In this document: positions 40,571-51,620 of the stretch, piece by piece | How the letters are laid out: the number at the start of each line of letters is the position of its first letter | Numbering within the stretch: position 1 is the stretch's first letter | Assembly (NCBI GenBank): GCA_900323505.1 | Contig: OOIN01000006.1 | Location: forward strand, 992,001-1,056,000 | DNA: 64,000 nucleotides | Direction of reading: 5' to 3' | Source: Ustilago trichophora | Lineage: Eukaryota; Basidiomycota; Ustilaginomycetes; Ustilaginales; Ustilaginaceae | Made by a program: the position numbers and the translations under genes | Notes under the pieces: model-generated | Seen by the model: the letters and a program-made list of their open reading frames with translations, nothing else | What the model was told of the DNA's origin: nothing | The model's database searches: none

Positions 40571-41719
40571 CTACTCTGCAAAATGCGTCCAAGCCCTCTC
40601 CCTCACCAAACGCTCCCTATCCTCCCCCAAAGCATCATCCTCGAATCCCAAACAAGACAACACATTCCTCGCCGCCACGTCAGCCATCAGATTCCTTGTC
40701 TCTACCACGGTCGAAGCTGCATGTGGCAAGATCATTACTCTTTCCTTGAGATCTGGAGCCATTAGCGGATGGTTCCTATCTATATGTGGTTCTCCCTGGA
40801 CGACATCTAACAGTGCTGCTGCGATTTGGTTTGCTCGGAGGGCCTTTTCCAGGTCTTCGTTGACGACTACTGTTCCTCGGGCTACGTTTATGAGGATCGA
40901 GGAAGGCTTCATTTGGGAGAAGATGGACGAGTTGATGGTTGAATTTGTAGCTGCGTTACCGGGACACAAGACGATAAGTATGTCGGCTTGAGATGCCAGA
41001 GCTGGCAGGGACGGTTCGTTGGAGATGGTGATATGCGGGTAGAATGCTTCCCTAAGGGCGTGCAATCGGGGAAAGCTGGTCGAGTCGAAAGGATGCGATT
41101 TCGATGTGGTATATAGGATCTTGGCCACGCCGAAGGGGAGAAGCTTTTCCACCGTCTTTTGAGCTATTCTCCCAAACCCATAGAAGCAGACCGTCTTACC
41201 CATGGGACTGAACCCACATCCCAAAGTCGGGTCGAGGAGTACGTCACGCATCGCCTGTGGGAAACGACCTTCGAAAACGGTGGCTTTTAGACTTTCGATT
41301 CGACGACAGAAATGCAAAAGCATAGCTATAGTATACTCTGCGATCGAGTCATCGCCGATGTACGGCGTATAGCCGACTTTGATTCCTGCTTCAAGACATG
41401 CTGGCTTGTCGATTGCGTCGGTACCCACACTGTAGGTAGAGACTACTTTAAAGCGATCCGGTTGACTTGCGTTGGCTGCTGCGATGTGTTGTTGACCAAA
41501 GGGGCCAGCGACAGGCCAGACTATGGCGGCGGATGCCCCATCGAGTTCCTTAAGCAGCCATTTGTTAAGCTCGGCGAAGGACAGGCCCGGTGGAGGGGTG
41601 ACGAGATTGATCCGACCGTCGGCGGAGAGCCGGTCGAGGATCTTGGATGGCAGTCGCTCAAAGATCGTTACGATCTTGGGAATTTCGACGCTTTTGACTG
41701 GTGCTGCCGAATTGTCCAT
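40571..41719 (-). CDS. D-isomer-specific 2-hydroxyacid dehydrogenase family protein
   Basis: This uninterrupted frame has 382 residues. The N-terminal catalytic half has YSVGTDAID and GIKVGYTPYIGDDSIAEYTI, the fungal equivalent of the 'VANTP..V.A..AE' segment. The Rossmann domain begins GKTVCFYGFGRIAQKTVEKL (G-x-G-x-x-A). The catalytic set is visible: Arg in NVARGTVV, Glu in VQGEPHIDRN and His in ILPHAAS. These NAD(P)H enzymes reduce 2-oxo acids such as glyoxylate, hydroxypyruvate or related acids. The substrate cannot be fixed from motifs. Downstream neighbours on the right are transporters, but no operon-like link exists. Confidence 0.9.
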   Translation of the reverse strand: MDNSAAPVKSVEIPKIVTIFERLPSKILDRLSADGRINLVTPPPGLSFAELNKWLLKELDGASAAIVWPVAGPFGQQHIAAANASQPDRFKVVSTYSVGTDAIDKPACLEAGIKVGYTPYIGDDSIAEYTIAMLLHFCRRIESLKATVFEGRFPQAMRDVLLDPTLGCGFSPMGKTVCFYGFGRIAQKTVEKLLPFGVAKILYTTSKSHPFDSTSFPRLHALREAFYPHITISNEPSLPALASQADILIVLCPGNAATNSTINSSIFSQMKPSSILINVARGTVVVNEDLEKALRANQIAAALLDVVQGEPHIDRNHPLMAPDLKERVMILPHAASTVVETRNLMADVAARNVLSCLGFEDDALGEDRERLVRERAWTHFAE

Positions 41720-41992
41720 CTCGATTCGATGAAGGGCAGCAGCTCGAGTTGACCGTGCGTGCGATGCAGATGCTGAACAAGCTGTGGTAAAGGTGGGGAA
41801 GATGACGTTGGCATGTGGGGAGTGCGGTTCCTAATCCCGAGATTTCTTACCCCACAATCGAGCGCACGTGGCTTCGGCCATTACGGTCTTTGGCGAACAA
41901 CATGTTATAGCGTCACATATCACACAGTTTGGCCTTCTCTTCCTGTGGTTTCAGGTGGTGCCTGAGTCAGACGCCGACTCGACGTGAGACGG

Positions 41993-42013
41993 AAGCAAGC
42001 AAGCAAGCAAGCA
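41993..42013. repeat. (AAGC)5 microsatellite
   Basis: About five uninterrupted AAGC units lie in the dehydrogenase upstream region. Confidence 0.75.
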
Positions 42014-44332
42014 AACACGAAGAAGTGACTGTCTTCACTCGAGCACAGGTGCACACACCTTTCGTGGCTTCGATGAGGACGCCGTTGCTCTCCGTGCTTG
42101 CAGCTACGAACTAGAACTGTATCCGGCCTTTGCCAATGCTGCTCAAATGAGGGGGTCACTTGTCCAACACCATGCGTTAAGTTCAGGAACAAGAACATCA
42201 CATGATAGGTCTGTTCAACAAAGGCAAAGATGGGAAACAAATTTTGCGGAAGCATCGTCTGGAGGTGCGGCTGGGATTGCGGATGCGCACGAGAATGCGG
42301 AGGCGACGCGAAGTGCAAAATACCTCGAGGGAGGGTGCGTTGACCGACGATTCCCATGAGAAAACAGCAACGCACTAAAAGGTTGACAGGCCCATCCATT
42401 TTGGCGGAGAGGAGCCGCAACTGATCCTTCCAGCAGTCCTCCGCCAACGCGGCTAAACCTAGATTCGCTTTTGCCAACTCCCTCCCATCACCTTTGCCAC
42501 CCTTTTATGCCTGTCCTCCCAACAACTTCTTTATCGCGATCAAATCAATCTCTCTCTGACACGGTCTCTCTGCGTGAATACTTCCGAAGCTGAATATGCC
42601 CGCATATCCGAGTGCAAGCATCGTCGGAAGGAGAAATGGAGGACGAATTCCGGCGAGAATCGAGTTACACAAAGTGCCACGGCATTAATGGAATACAATG
42701 GTGGACAGATGAGTTGACGAAATTCGACCGAGCGGAGAATGAATTGGGAAGGGGCTCCACTTTTCTTTCTGTCTCTGTTATTCGTCGCAAGACTGTCAGG
42801 GGAGCACGGTGTGGCCGGCATAAGTTCGGTCCAGACTGGGTTTGAAAAGCCACTCGAATCGCAGTTCCCGTCAGAGATTTACACGGAAACACCGGCGACG
42901 ACGGGATTTCAACGATACCTTTATTCTGTAATTGCGGCTCGCAAGCTTCTTGCCGAGGACGTCTTTTTTTGGAGAGACGTGTGCGTTGCGCATAAGCGAT
43001 CTGTCGCTTTGAGAACGGAGCAAGAGGGACGAGTCTGTCATTGTAATTGTCAAGGCGGAAGTGAGCAAAAGGTCGCGCTGCAAGAGTCTTTCCTCTATGC
43101 ACACATGACCGACCATTCTGGGCCTTCGATGCAGAACAGGCTCATGCTTTGACTTGTCTGCTTCGATGCTTCGACGCGTTCCTCAGATAGATCGCTATCC
43201 CGCGTGCTACAGTATTTTCTTTTTTGAGTGCTCCCCACTCCCACTTCTCGAGAGGACCAGAGCCGCAACTTTTATAAAGGTGGACTGCCGCCGCAGGGAC
43301 CCTTATGCTAGCAGCCGTAATCTGGCTTACTGTGCAATGCTCGCACCTCTCTGGCTTAGAGAGAATGTGGTACGATTTCTCACAATCGTTGCATTGCATT
43401 ATATCGCATGGCTGTTGTGCAGCTTGGTCTCAGCACGACGTCTTGCACATGCAATGCATCCCTTCTTCCGTAGGCTTCTGAAGCAAGCGCCACACAGCAC
43501 CTACACCATGTAGCATGCTTATTTACACCTTGTACAGCAGACATAGTTCGACCGCAACCCAAGTCCGATTGAGGATGTGGTGGACGAGAATTGGGGAGCG
43601 GGATGCTTGTCGGTGCTCGGTGCAAAGTTTCGCCGTGGAAACAAAACGCGGGCGCAGCCAAGGTGGCACAAGAACCCTTGTGCACACCACATAGCTGGCA
43701 AAAGGGGGGCCCCACCCCGACGGATACAGCGGATGATGGACAACAAGCGGGGAAGCTTTCGCCCTCAAGTGCACATGCGTGGTCCTGAACCACGAGTACG
43801 CCGGTCAACTCGACCCCAGATTGCTCGAATACAAAAACACATTTGTAATGCTCGTCTCTTTTCGACAGTTCCCGCGCTGAAGCTCCGTCGGCGAAATCGC
43901 CCGCAGGCTCCCCCGCGTTACTACTTCTGTGTTCTGCCCACGCGATGGAAAATTGGAATCAAATTGATTTTTTATTCGTCTGCACTGTGGGGGGGCACAA
44001 ATTGACGCGTGGCTGTAGTGCACACACATCCGAGAGACGCTAGTCTTGTGCATACCTTTGCTTCTCTTTCTCCCACTTTGTGCCATCCAATCACAGTTGA
44101 CTTGGTTTGCACGGTGCGCTTAGTCGATGCTTCAATGGCAATCTGATGCAACTGCTCTATCGCACCTTTGACTCGCATGAAGACTGACTGCCTTCGGTCG
44201 CTTGTGTCATCTTTTTTCTTTTTGTGGGGAAGAACCGCATGGCCAAAGTGCGGGGTCCTGTACGCGCCTCCTCGTGTAAGACCTCACCTTTCGCTCCTGC
44301 TCGTGTTGCGTATGGCTTCTGCGTGCTTGAGA

Positions 44333-44338
44333 TATAAA
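44333..44338 (+). promoter_or_regulatory. TATA box of the FucP-type transporter gene
   Basis: TATAAA in the context gatataaaga lies about 105 nt upstream of the ATG at 44440, a usual distance for a fungal TATA box with a short leader. Confidence 0.55.
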
Positions 44339-44439
44339 GACCCGCTTCGTGCCAATGCGTGATAATCTCCTTCCATAGTACCTTTCCTCATCCTTCCTCA
44401 CGTCCTTCCACCCTTCCATCACTTTGAGATAATTTCAAC

Positions 44440-46104
44440 ATGGGTCGCTTTGGCAAGCCTCAAGGCGCCGCCGCTGAGCGAGCTGTCACCGCCGACACGC
44501 TCAGCAAGGGTCAGCTCTACTTCAGCTTCGCTCTCGTCTCTTCCCTCTTCTTCGTTTGGGGTCTCTCTTACGGTCTTCTCGACTCGCTCAACAAGACTTT
44601 CCAGGATTCGCTCCACTTGACCAAGGCCCAGTCCACCGGTCTTCAGGCTTGCTACTTCGGTGCCTATCTCGTCAACGGTCCCATCTCCGGTCCTCTCGCT
44701 AGGAAGTACGGCTATCCCGTCGCTATCCACGGTGGTTTGGGTCTCTTCAGTCTCGGTGCTATCCTCTTCTGGCCGTGAGTTTTTCTGTCCATCTTACAGG
44801 CCATATTGACGGTTTGAGAAGCGTCGAAAACTGACCTCGCATGTTTTTTCTTCTTCTTCTTTGGTCTTCTCTGAAACTTGTCTACCTGTTTCGATTGATC
44901 CTTCTTCAGTTGCGCTGTGTAAGTTTGCTTATCCTTGGGTCTTTGCGTTTCGCGAGGGTCGAAAAATATTCACGATCGAGGTGCACCGAAGGCTGACATC
45001 GCTTTTTTTGTTCTTGTCTTGGTCTTTTGGATTTTTCTCAGCTACTACTCGTACCCTGGTTTCCTCGCCTGCACTTTCGTCACTGCTTCCGGTCTCGCAT
45101 GGCTTGAGATGGCCGCCAACTCGTACATCACCGTCCTTGGAACTCCCGACATGGCTGCTTTCCGTCTCGTCTTCGCCCAGTCCTGGAACGGTGTCGCCGC
45201 AACTCTCGGTCCCATCATCGCCGGCCGCACTTTCCTCAAGACTGGCCACTCGCACACCTTGAACCACCTCCAGTGGGTCTACCTCGGCATCTCGGCTTTC
45301 GGATGCCTCATCAACCTCCTCTTCTTCATCGCCAAGCTTCCCGAGGTCAAGCAAGAGGTCGACTCTTCGGTCGAAGAGAAGCCCGTTTCGATCTGGACTC
45401 AGAAGCACCTTCTCTACGGTGCTTTCGCTGAGTTCATGTATGTTGGGGCTCAAGTTGCTGTCGCCTCGCTTACCATCAACTTCTACGTCGAGCAGCCCGG
45501 TCTCAACATCAGCGTATCCAAGGCCGCCGACCTCTTCTCGGTCACCCTCGCCGTTTTCACCATTGGTCGATTCCTCGGTGTTCCCATCCTCGCCAAGGTC
45601 GATTCGGCCCTTATGCTCTGCATCTGCGGTATCGGCTGCGTTGTCACGTCGATTCTCACCGCTGTTGTCCCTGGTGCTGGTGGTATCGCCTTCTTGATGC
45701 TCATCTTCTTCTTTGAGTCGGTCTGCTACCCCATCATTTTCACCCTCTCGACCTCCAACCTTGGTGTCAACCAAAAGCTTGGTTCTGCCCTCGTCGCCGC
45801 CGGTGTTTCGGGCGGTGCATGGTACCCATCAGTGCAGGCCGTCGTTGCTGATAAGACAAGCACTCGCCGATCGTTCTTCATTCCCATCTTTGGTTTCGCT
45901 GTCGTTGCATGGTATGGTCTCTACATGCACATGCGCGTTTGCAAGGAGCAGGGCTTCTGGAGCTGGAGGAAGCTCGACAAGCAGACTACCATGAACCTCG
46001 CCGCTGCTCCTCACTCCACCGACGTCGAGCAGGCCGGCTCGGACAAGGACATCAAGGTCGGTCAGGCTAGCCCAGCCTACCCCTCGGTGCCCTACCAGCA
46101 CTAA
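44440..46104 (+). CDS. FucP/FHS-family sugar:H+ symporter (MFS)
   Basis: Exons are 44440-44774, 44910-44918 and 45042-46104 (468 residues). The middle exon is 9 nt. The donors are GTGAGT and GTAAGT, and the acceptors are TTCAG and CTCAG. Joining gives ILFWP-CAV-YYSYPGFL, which fits the F-W-P-x-A-V stretch I recall from fungal FucP-type permeases. Other FHS features are SSLFFVWGLSYGLLDSLNKT near the N-terminus, ACYFGAYLVNGPISGPLARK, and GLAWLEMAANSYI. About 12 membrane segments are evident, with a hydrophilic C-terminus. Family members import L-fucose, glucose, galactose or related sugars across the plasma membrane. The specific substrate is unknown. Codon use looks like that of a well-expressed gene, and a TATA box lies 105 nt upstream. 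Confidence 0.9.
44910..44918 (+). other. 9-nt micro-exon of the FucP-type transporter
   Basis: TTGCGCTGT is bounded by cttcttcag on the left and GTAAGT on the right. It encodes Cys-Ala plus parts of the flanking Pro and Val codons. Because it is three codons long, skipping keeps the frame but would delete the conserved CAV. Confidence 0.7.
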
Positions 46105-46400
46105 AAGATTTCTTCGGCTCTCTCACCCTATGCGCTTGAGCCTTGAAGAATATAGATACCACTTACTCTTCACATGATCTCACGTCTTCACGTCATCTCT
46201 TACTTCTGCTCTTGGTTTCTGGTCAAGGAAAATGTTCTTGTAGTCTAGGCTCTGGTTCGTCTCGATTGTTCAATGCAGTTGTCACGACTCAAAAGCATGA
46301 ACATTTCAGTCGACTGTGACATGATTATCGTAGATTTCATTGAGTCATTCATGCAGAACATTACACAGTGCCGCTCCAGCGGCCACACCATGACATTCGT
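46105..46400. other. Convergent 3' intergenic region
   Basis: This 296-nt stretch lies between the sugar transporter and amino-acid permease stop codons. Nothing was recognised in it. Confidence 0.4.
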
Positions 46401-48131
46401 TCACGCCAAAATACGGCTGAACACCTTTTTGGGGTTCTTGTACCAAGCCTTCTTTTCCAACGACTCGTCCTGCTCTGCTGAGCTATCTGTCTCTTCAAAG
46501 TCTTCGATGAGTCTTCGGCCTGTGTCGAGATCAATGTCGTCAAGACTGACGACCTCGGTGCGGTGGAAAAGCTTCCATCCCAGATATAGCACTACTGCCA
46601 CTGGGATCACAATGTAAGCCACGATGATATCGGCCGCCTTCCTGGGATTGAGGAATGTCGTGTAGCCCTGGAAGAAGACGAGGACGATGTTGAGGATGAA
46701 CGCGACCCAAGTACCGTACGGTGCGAGCCAGGCCTTGAAGGGCAGTTCGTCGAGGCTCTTTCCCTGATGCAACCAAGCTTGTCGGAAGCGAATGTGGCAA
46801 AGGCAAATGATGGCAAAGATGATGAACGTCGAGACACCACTGATGTTGATAATGTAGGTGAACACGGTGGACGCGCCCGAGTTGATGGAGAGGAGCGATA
46901 CGAGTGCAACCAAATTAGACAGCACCAATGCTGGGATGGGCACTTTGCCCTTCTGCGTCGTCCAGCCAAGGATCTTGGGCGCTCGACCGGTCGCACCAAG
47001 CGACTGGAGGGTTCGAGATGCGATGTACAGGGACGAATTGCCGGCAGAGATGACACTGAGAATGATGAGAGCGTTGATGAGCGACGCTGCTGCACCGATG
47101 CCGCCGTTCTTGAGCGCGATGGTGAGGGGGGAAGCAGCGGCTTTGCTCTTGGCACTAACAAGCTGCGGGTCGTTCTGGGAGACGTTGAGGCTGATGAAAA
47201 AGATGGTACCGAGGTAGAGAACGAGGATACGGTAGAAAACAGAGCGGATGGCAATGGGTACAGCCTTGGCTGGGTTTCGAGCTTCGGCTGCGGTGATACT
47301 GGTTGCTTCTGTTCCGGCATAGAGCGTCGCCGAGACAACAAGGATCTTGGCGATACCGTTGAGCGCGTTGATGCCAGTTCCGTTGAAAGGACCAGGATTC
47401 TGGAAGTAGCGGAAGCCGATATAGCCCTGATCGCCTCCAGCGCCTCCTACGTTGATGACGATGCTGAGAATGAAGAAGACAATGATTCCGATGACCTTGA
47501 TGGTGGCCAGGGCAAACTCGACCTCTCCATACGCGAGAACACCGAGCATCGAAAGACCCATGAAGAGGACCCAGAAAATCGCAATCCACGCACCGGTGGG
47601 TACGACTCTGGCACCATCCCAGTAGCGAATGACGATCGCAACAGCGTTATACTCATTCGCCAGAACCGAGATCCAGAGCTCCCAGTAAATCCAGCCTGCG
47701 ACGAAGCCGAGTGCTGGGTCGACCCAACGACCAGCATACTCGATGAACGAGCCTCGGATGGCAAACAATGTGGCCATTTCTCCCAGAGCCTGAAGAACGA
47801 AATAGACAATACCACCTGTAATCGCGAACGCAATCAACGCGCCAACGGGTCCAGCGTTCGCGAGAGCCTGCCCCGAGCCTACGAGAAGACCTGGACCGAT
47901 GATACCTCCAATGGCGATCATGACCATGTGGCGAGTTTGGAGCGCCCTACGAAGTTGTTCAGGAGGCTCATTGGAGTCTGCCGACGCCGCATTGGAGTGT
48001 GTCTTTTCGACGTCGTCGTAGTCTGGAGAGGATGGCTGTGGCGTCGAAAGCTCCTTGAACGCTGATCCTGGCTGGGCATCGCTCGTTGCGATGTGGTCGG
48101 CACCACCGTGCCCGGTATGTGGGATGGACAT
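46401..48131 (-). CDS. Amino-acid permease (APC superfamily, YAT-type)
   Basis: This uninterrupted frame has 576 residues. A hydrophilic N-terminus (about 1-62) leads into LRRALQTRHMVMIAIGGIIG, the first-segment signature of fungal amino-acid permeases. IGPGLLVGSGQALANAGPVG and ALGEMATLFAIRGSFIEYAG follow, matching the conserved loops. Twelve membrane segments are evident, then a short acidic tail. Members are plasma-membrane proton symporters for amino acids. Specificity cannot be assigned. The protein lies on the opposite strand, tail-to-tail with the sugar transporter. Confidence 0.93.
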   Translation of the reverse strand: MSIPHTGHGGADHIATSDAQPGSAFKELSTPQPSSPDYDDVEKTHSNAASADSNEPPEQLRRALQTRHMVMIAIGGIIGPGLLVGSGQALANAGPVGALIAFAITGGIVYFVLQALGEMATLFAIRGSFIEYAGRWVDPALGFVAGWIYWELWISVLANEYNAVAIVIRYWDGARVVPTGAWIAIFWVLFMGLSMLGVLAYGEVEFALATIKVIGIIVFFILSIVINVGGAGGDQGYIGFRYFQNPGPFNGTGINALNGIAKILVVSATLYAGTEATSITAAEARNPAKAVPIAIRSVFYRILVLYLGTIFFISLNVSQNDPQLVSAKSKAAASPLTIALKNGGIGAAASLINALIILSVISAGNSSLYIASRTLQSLGATGRAPKILGWTTQKGKVPIPALVLSNLVALVSLLSINSGASTVFTYIINISGVSTFIIFAIICLCHIRFRQAWLHQGKSLDELPFKAWLAPYGTWVAFILNIVLVFFQGYTTFLNPRKAADIIVAYIVIPVAVVLYLGWKLFHRTEVVSLDDIDLDTGRRLIEDFEETDSSAEQDESLEKKAWYKNPKKVFSRILA

Positions 48132-49445
48132 CTTGGCTGCCCGTTGTTCCGTAATAGCGCCAGCAATAGGGTGCGATCGTCAGGAAGAAGAAGCTGTGAT
48201 GAGTAAGGTTACGGCGAAGACGATGTGGTCGGAAGAGAAAGAGTGGGTACTTGATGAAAAAGGATGAAAGGTCGAGCGAGGATGTACGGGACAAACACGA
48301 CATGCAAGAACAATTCGCTAAGATCGACGCCGGTCATGTCAGAACCCTTTTTGGGCTTTCAGGGTCACCATCTGGGATCTAAAGTGGCTGCCAAGACCGC
48401 GGACACGGAACGAAATCCCAGGCGAGTTCCATACGGGAAGAGTGAACGGCACGTTACCACTGATTCGGCTGCGATTCGGAGGCTCAAATATGAAATTTAT
48501 TGCTTTGCTCGATGCACGAATGCAGGAAGAAACCCTTGCGTGCTCAGGGCCCACCCACACAAATACGAGCACCTCATCCTTCGCCAAACTCGTGAATGCC
48601 TAAGCTTCTAGCGTGGCATACCTGCACGACCACTTTGCTCGCTTGGATTTGCAACATGTGCCTCTCTCATCAGCCTGGTCTCAAAGGCCACGAGACATGG
48701 TGGCAACGCGTGCTCAATCAAAGAATCTGGTGGCACGCGCGCATTAGAGCAGGCGAGGTCCCAGTTGAGTTTGCCGAGGTACCTGACCATGAATCACTCC
48801 TCTTACTAAATGTTTCGACTCTTTTGCTTGTACACTCCTTTTGCATGCACAGAGGTCATTGGTCTACATCAAACTCTAGGGCAGGACCCTCTGATTTCTT
48901 CAAGAAGAACGTTGTTGTGAAGCCTCGTGTAACGGTAGCACAAACGGGCTTTGAATTTGCTTGTCGAGATTTGCAGCAAAGCACGTCATGACGCCCAACT
49001 GCTGCATTTCTCACATCTCCGTTTTCGCTTGTTCAGTGGGACAGCCAGGAAATTTCTGTACTCGGCCCGTCTCAAACCGGCCGAAAACAAGTCAGTGTTT
49101 TGTCCTTTGAGTCTAACAACGAACCAATTTTTGAAATCCTGGATTCATGATATTGGGCAACATAGTTGTGCACCGCTACTTCGGTTTCTCTCGGCTATCA
49201 GAGGATGCTTGCCAGACTGGTTCATATCAAAATTTCTGTAGTTTCAGCATCTTCTTATAAGATCGTGACTAGGTGAATGATCCACTCCAAGACCATCTCA
49301 CACTCTTTCACCGAGCTAGATTTTCTCATCCGTATTCGCGCAAAGAGCCTTCGCAATCTAGCCTTCTGCTTGCTTCAGGAACAAGTCGCGACGTCGAACA
49401 CACTATCTTATAGCCTTCGCAGCTGCACGCAAGGTACAAGCCAAG
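48132..49445. promoter_or_regulatory. Divergent region between amino-acid permease and DHA2 transporter
   Basis: This 1.3-kb stretch holds both promoters. A TATAAG-like element near 49255 is about 190 nt upstream of the transporter ATG. No gene was recognised. Confidence 0.4.
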
Positions 49446-51524
49446 ATGAGCATGCCACGATCTAGCAGCTTGACTGAGCTGCGACGCTGTATGCTCTCAT
49501 CCAAGAAGCTTAGCGGTATTCTTTCGCCGCCAAAGCTATCCTCGGTGACACGCATCATCCTCTCGCTCACCTCGATCAGTGGTGTAACCATCTTGACATC
49601 TTTCCTGGGCGGAGCCCTCACCGTCGCGCTTCCGTCGATCGCAAAATCAATCAACATGTCGCAAGAGCTGCTCAGCTGGCCACTGTCCATGTTCTCGCTC
49701 GTCAGTGGTGCTCTTTTGCTCATTGCAGGAGGCATGGCCGACGCCTTTGGACGAAGAACGGTCTTTCTCCTCGGCAACACTGTTTTCGCCGCCGTCTCTG
49801 TCACAACATCGTTTATGAACACGGGCGAAGGACTCATTGGCTGCTGTGCTGGACTCGGCTTGGCAGCTGCCATGCTGATTCCGTCTGGTGTAGGTATTCT
49901 CGGCAGCTCCATTCCTGAGGGTCCCATCAAGAATCGCAGCTTTGCCCTCCTCGGTGCGGCACAGCCTGTCGGATTCATCATTGGCCTCGTCTTGGGAGGT
50001 TTGCTCGCAAACAATTGGCGTGTCATCTTCTGGTGCTTGGGTGCTTCTGCGATTGGCTTTGGTATCTGCGGCTTCGTGTCACTGCCCAACGAAGGAGAAG
50101 AATTGATTCGAACAGCACCTAACAGCATAGCCGCTTCGGTCCTCAATCTGACAACCAATGCGGCTCCCGAGGGTCGCACTTCGACCACTTTCAATCCGCA
50201 AGATCTCGACAAGATCGCCTCTTCCAGCCGTATCGACTTGCCGGCCTCTTTGCCGAGTGCTTCCGGCACTGGCACCCCTCTTGCACCTGCAGGGACTGCG
50301 ACTATGAGTCGTTCGCTTCGACTCAAAACTTTCGACTGGTTTGGCGCCTTCATGTCGACCTCAGGACTGGTGATGCTCACCTTTGCACTCGCTGATGCCG
50401 AAACAGCACCTCATGGCTGGAAGACGTCGTACGTGCTTGCTTTGCTTCCAACATCGATTGCCATGCTCGTGGCTTTCTTCTCTTGGGAACGTTTCTTGGA
50501 GCGCAAGCAACGCACTTACGAATTGGGTGCGGCAACGGCTGCTACAACAAATCAGCGTCGCAATGCAACCTTCTTCAAAGCTCCACCGACCACGCCCCTG
50601 CTGCCACCCGCAATCTGGCGAGCCCCACGCTTCGCAGCTGTCCTTCTCGTCATTTTTCTCGCCTGGTTGAGCTTCAATGTCATGTCTTACTTCAGCACGC
50701 TGGTGTTGCAAGAGGTGCAGCACGTTTCGGCCACCCGAACTTCGCTCTACTTCTTGCCCATGGTGGCCATGGGTCTCGCTCTCAATGTCTTTGCGGGATA
50801 CGTCGTTGGAAGGGTCGCAGCAGTATGGTTGATCGTAGGAGGCGCTACAGCGGGTGCCGCTGCCTGTGCCATCCTCTCATTGGGCGTCGCGCCTGACACG
50901 CCCTACTACAAGGCGATGCTTTGGGTCATGATTCTTCAGGTAGGACCCGATGTCTTTTTCCCAGCTGGCAGTCTCTTCAGCTCCAAAACGGTCGGACGTC
51001 AGCATCAAGCTCTGGCGGGATCGCTATTCAACACCACCATTCGTCTGGCTACCTCTTTGGGTCTCGCGATTTCTTCGTCAATCTCAACCTCGGTCAGTAA
51101 ATCTGCTGTCGCCAAGTCTGCGGGGAGTGCCGCTCGACTGGTCACACGAGATCTCGCGATCCATCCTTCGATGCTGCTCGCCGGATCTTATCTCGCACCA
51201 CGAGCCGCTGTTGGATCTTCCTCAGGGGGCGAGAAGAGCGTGATACCCGCCGTGGCACTGCTGCAAGGATACAAGGCAGCATCGTGGTTCTGCTTTGCCT
51301 GCTCCGTCCTTTCCATCGTTGTCGCTCTGGCCAGGTTGCGATCGATTGGCATCGTCGGTGGAATGGAGGGCAAAGTCGAAGATTCTGCTCCCGGAACGAG
51401 ATCCAATTCGCCCGGCCCCGCTCCTCAACAGGGCGAGTATGAGCTTGAGACCATCGTTGCTACCCACGATCGCAAAGTCGACGCTCCTCATGTTTCTTCC
51501 ACTTCGGCTCATCCTAGACGATGA
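49446..51524 (+). CDS. MFS transporter, DHA2-like (Atr1/aminotriazole-resistance type)
   Basis: This uninterrupted frame has 692 residues. The first membrane segments contain GGALTVALPSIAKSINMSQE, then ADAFGRRTVFLLGN, which is MFS motif A. LGLAAAMLIPSGVGILGSSI and FALLGAAQPVGFIIGLVLGG follow, as in 14-segment DHA2 drug:H+ antiporters. A long hydrophilic loop (about 220-300) lies between the halves. The C-terminal half includes FLAWLSFNVMSYFSTLVLQE. The C-terminus is cytoplasmic and Ser/Pro-rich. Such pumps export toxic compounds or metabolites. No biosynthetic core gene lies next to it, so its cargo is not indicated by context. Confidence 0.92.
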   Translation: MSMPRSSSLTELRRCMLSSKKLSGILSPPKLSSVTRIILSLTSISGVTILTSFLGGALTVALPSIAKSINMSQELLSWPLSMFSLVSGALLLIAGGMADAFGRRTVFLLGNTVFAAVSVTTSFMNTGEGLIGCCAGLGLAAAMLIPSGVGILGSSIPEGPIKNRSFALLGAAQPVGFIIGLVLGGLLANNWRVIFWCLGASAIGFGICGFVSLPNEGEELIRTAPNSIAASVLNLTTNAAPEGRTSTTFNPQDLDKIASSSRIDLPASLPSASGTGTPLAPAGTATMSRSLRLKTFDWFGAFMSTSGLVMLTFALADAETAPHGWKTSYVLALLPTSIAMLVAFFSWERFLERKQRTYELGAATAATTNQRRNATFFKAPPTTPLLPPAIWRAPRFAAVLLVIFLAWLSFNVMSYFSTLVLQEVQHVSATRTSLYFLPMVAMGLALNVFAGYVVGRVAAVWLIVGGATAGAAACAILSLGVAPDTPYYKAMLWVMILQVGPDVFFPAGSLFSSKTVGRQHQALAGSLFNTTIRLATSLGLAISSSISTSVSKSAVAKSAGSAARLVTRDLAIHPSMLLAGSYLAPRAAVGSSSGGEKSVIPAVALLQGYKAASWFCFACSVLSIVVALARLRSIGIVGGMEGKVEDSAPGTRSNSPGPAPQQGEYELETIVATHDRKVDAPHVSSTSAHPRR

Positions 51525-51620
51525 TGCACTCGCACATGTCTTGCACGAATTATACCATTGTTTCCACTTGTGCAGGATTCACAGTTAAATCCATACTCTT
51601 CGCATTGCATCTCTAGACCC

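Larger units (their letters stand above)
41720..44439. other. Long intergenic region, no gene recognised
   Basis: About 2.7 kb contains an (AAGC)n run at 41993-42013 and, at 44333, a TATAAA box for the transporter gene. Open frames up to about 140 codons show no recognisable motifs. No tRNA or mobile element was seen. Confidence 0.4.

Noticed and set aside
46767..48065. 432-codon open frame on the plus strand opposite the amino-acid permease
   Set aside because: It is antisense to a protein with clear permease signatures; its Asp/Arg/Glu-rich translation is a mirror of the permease codons.
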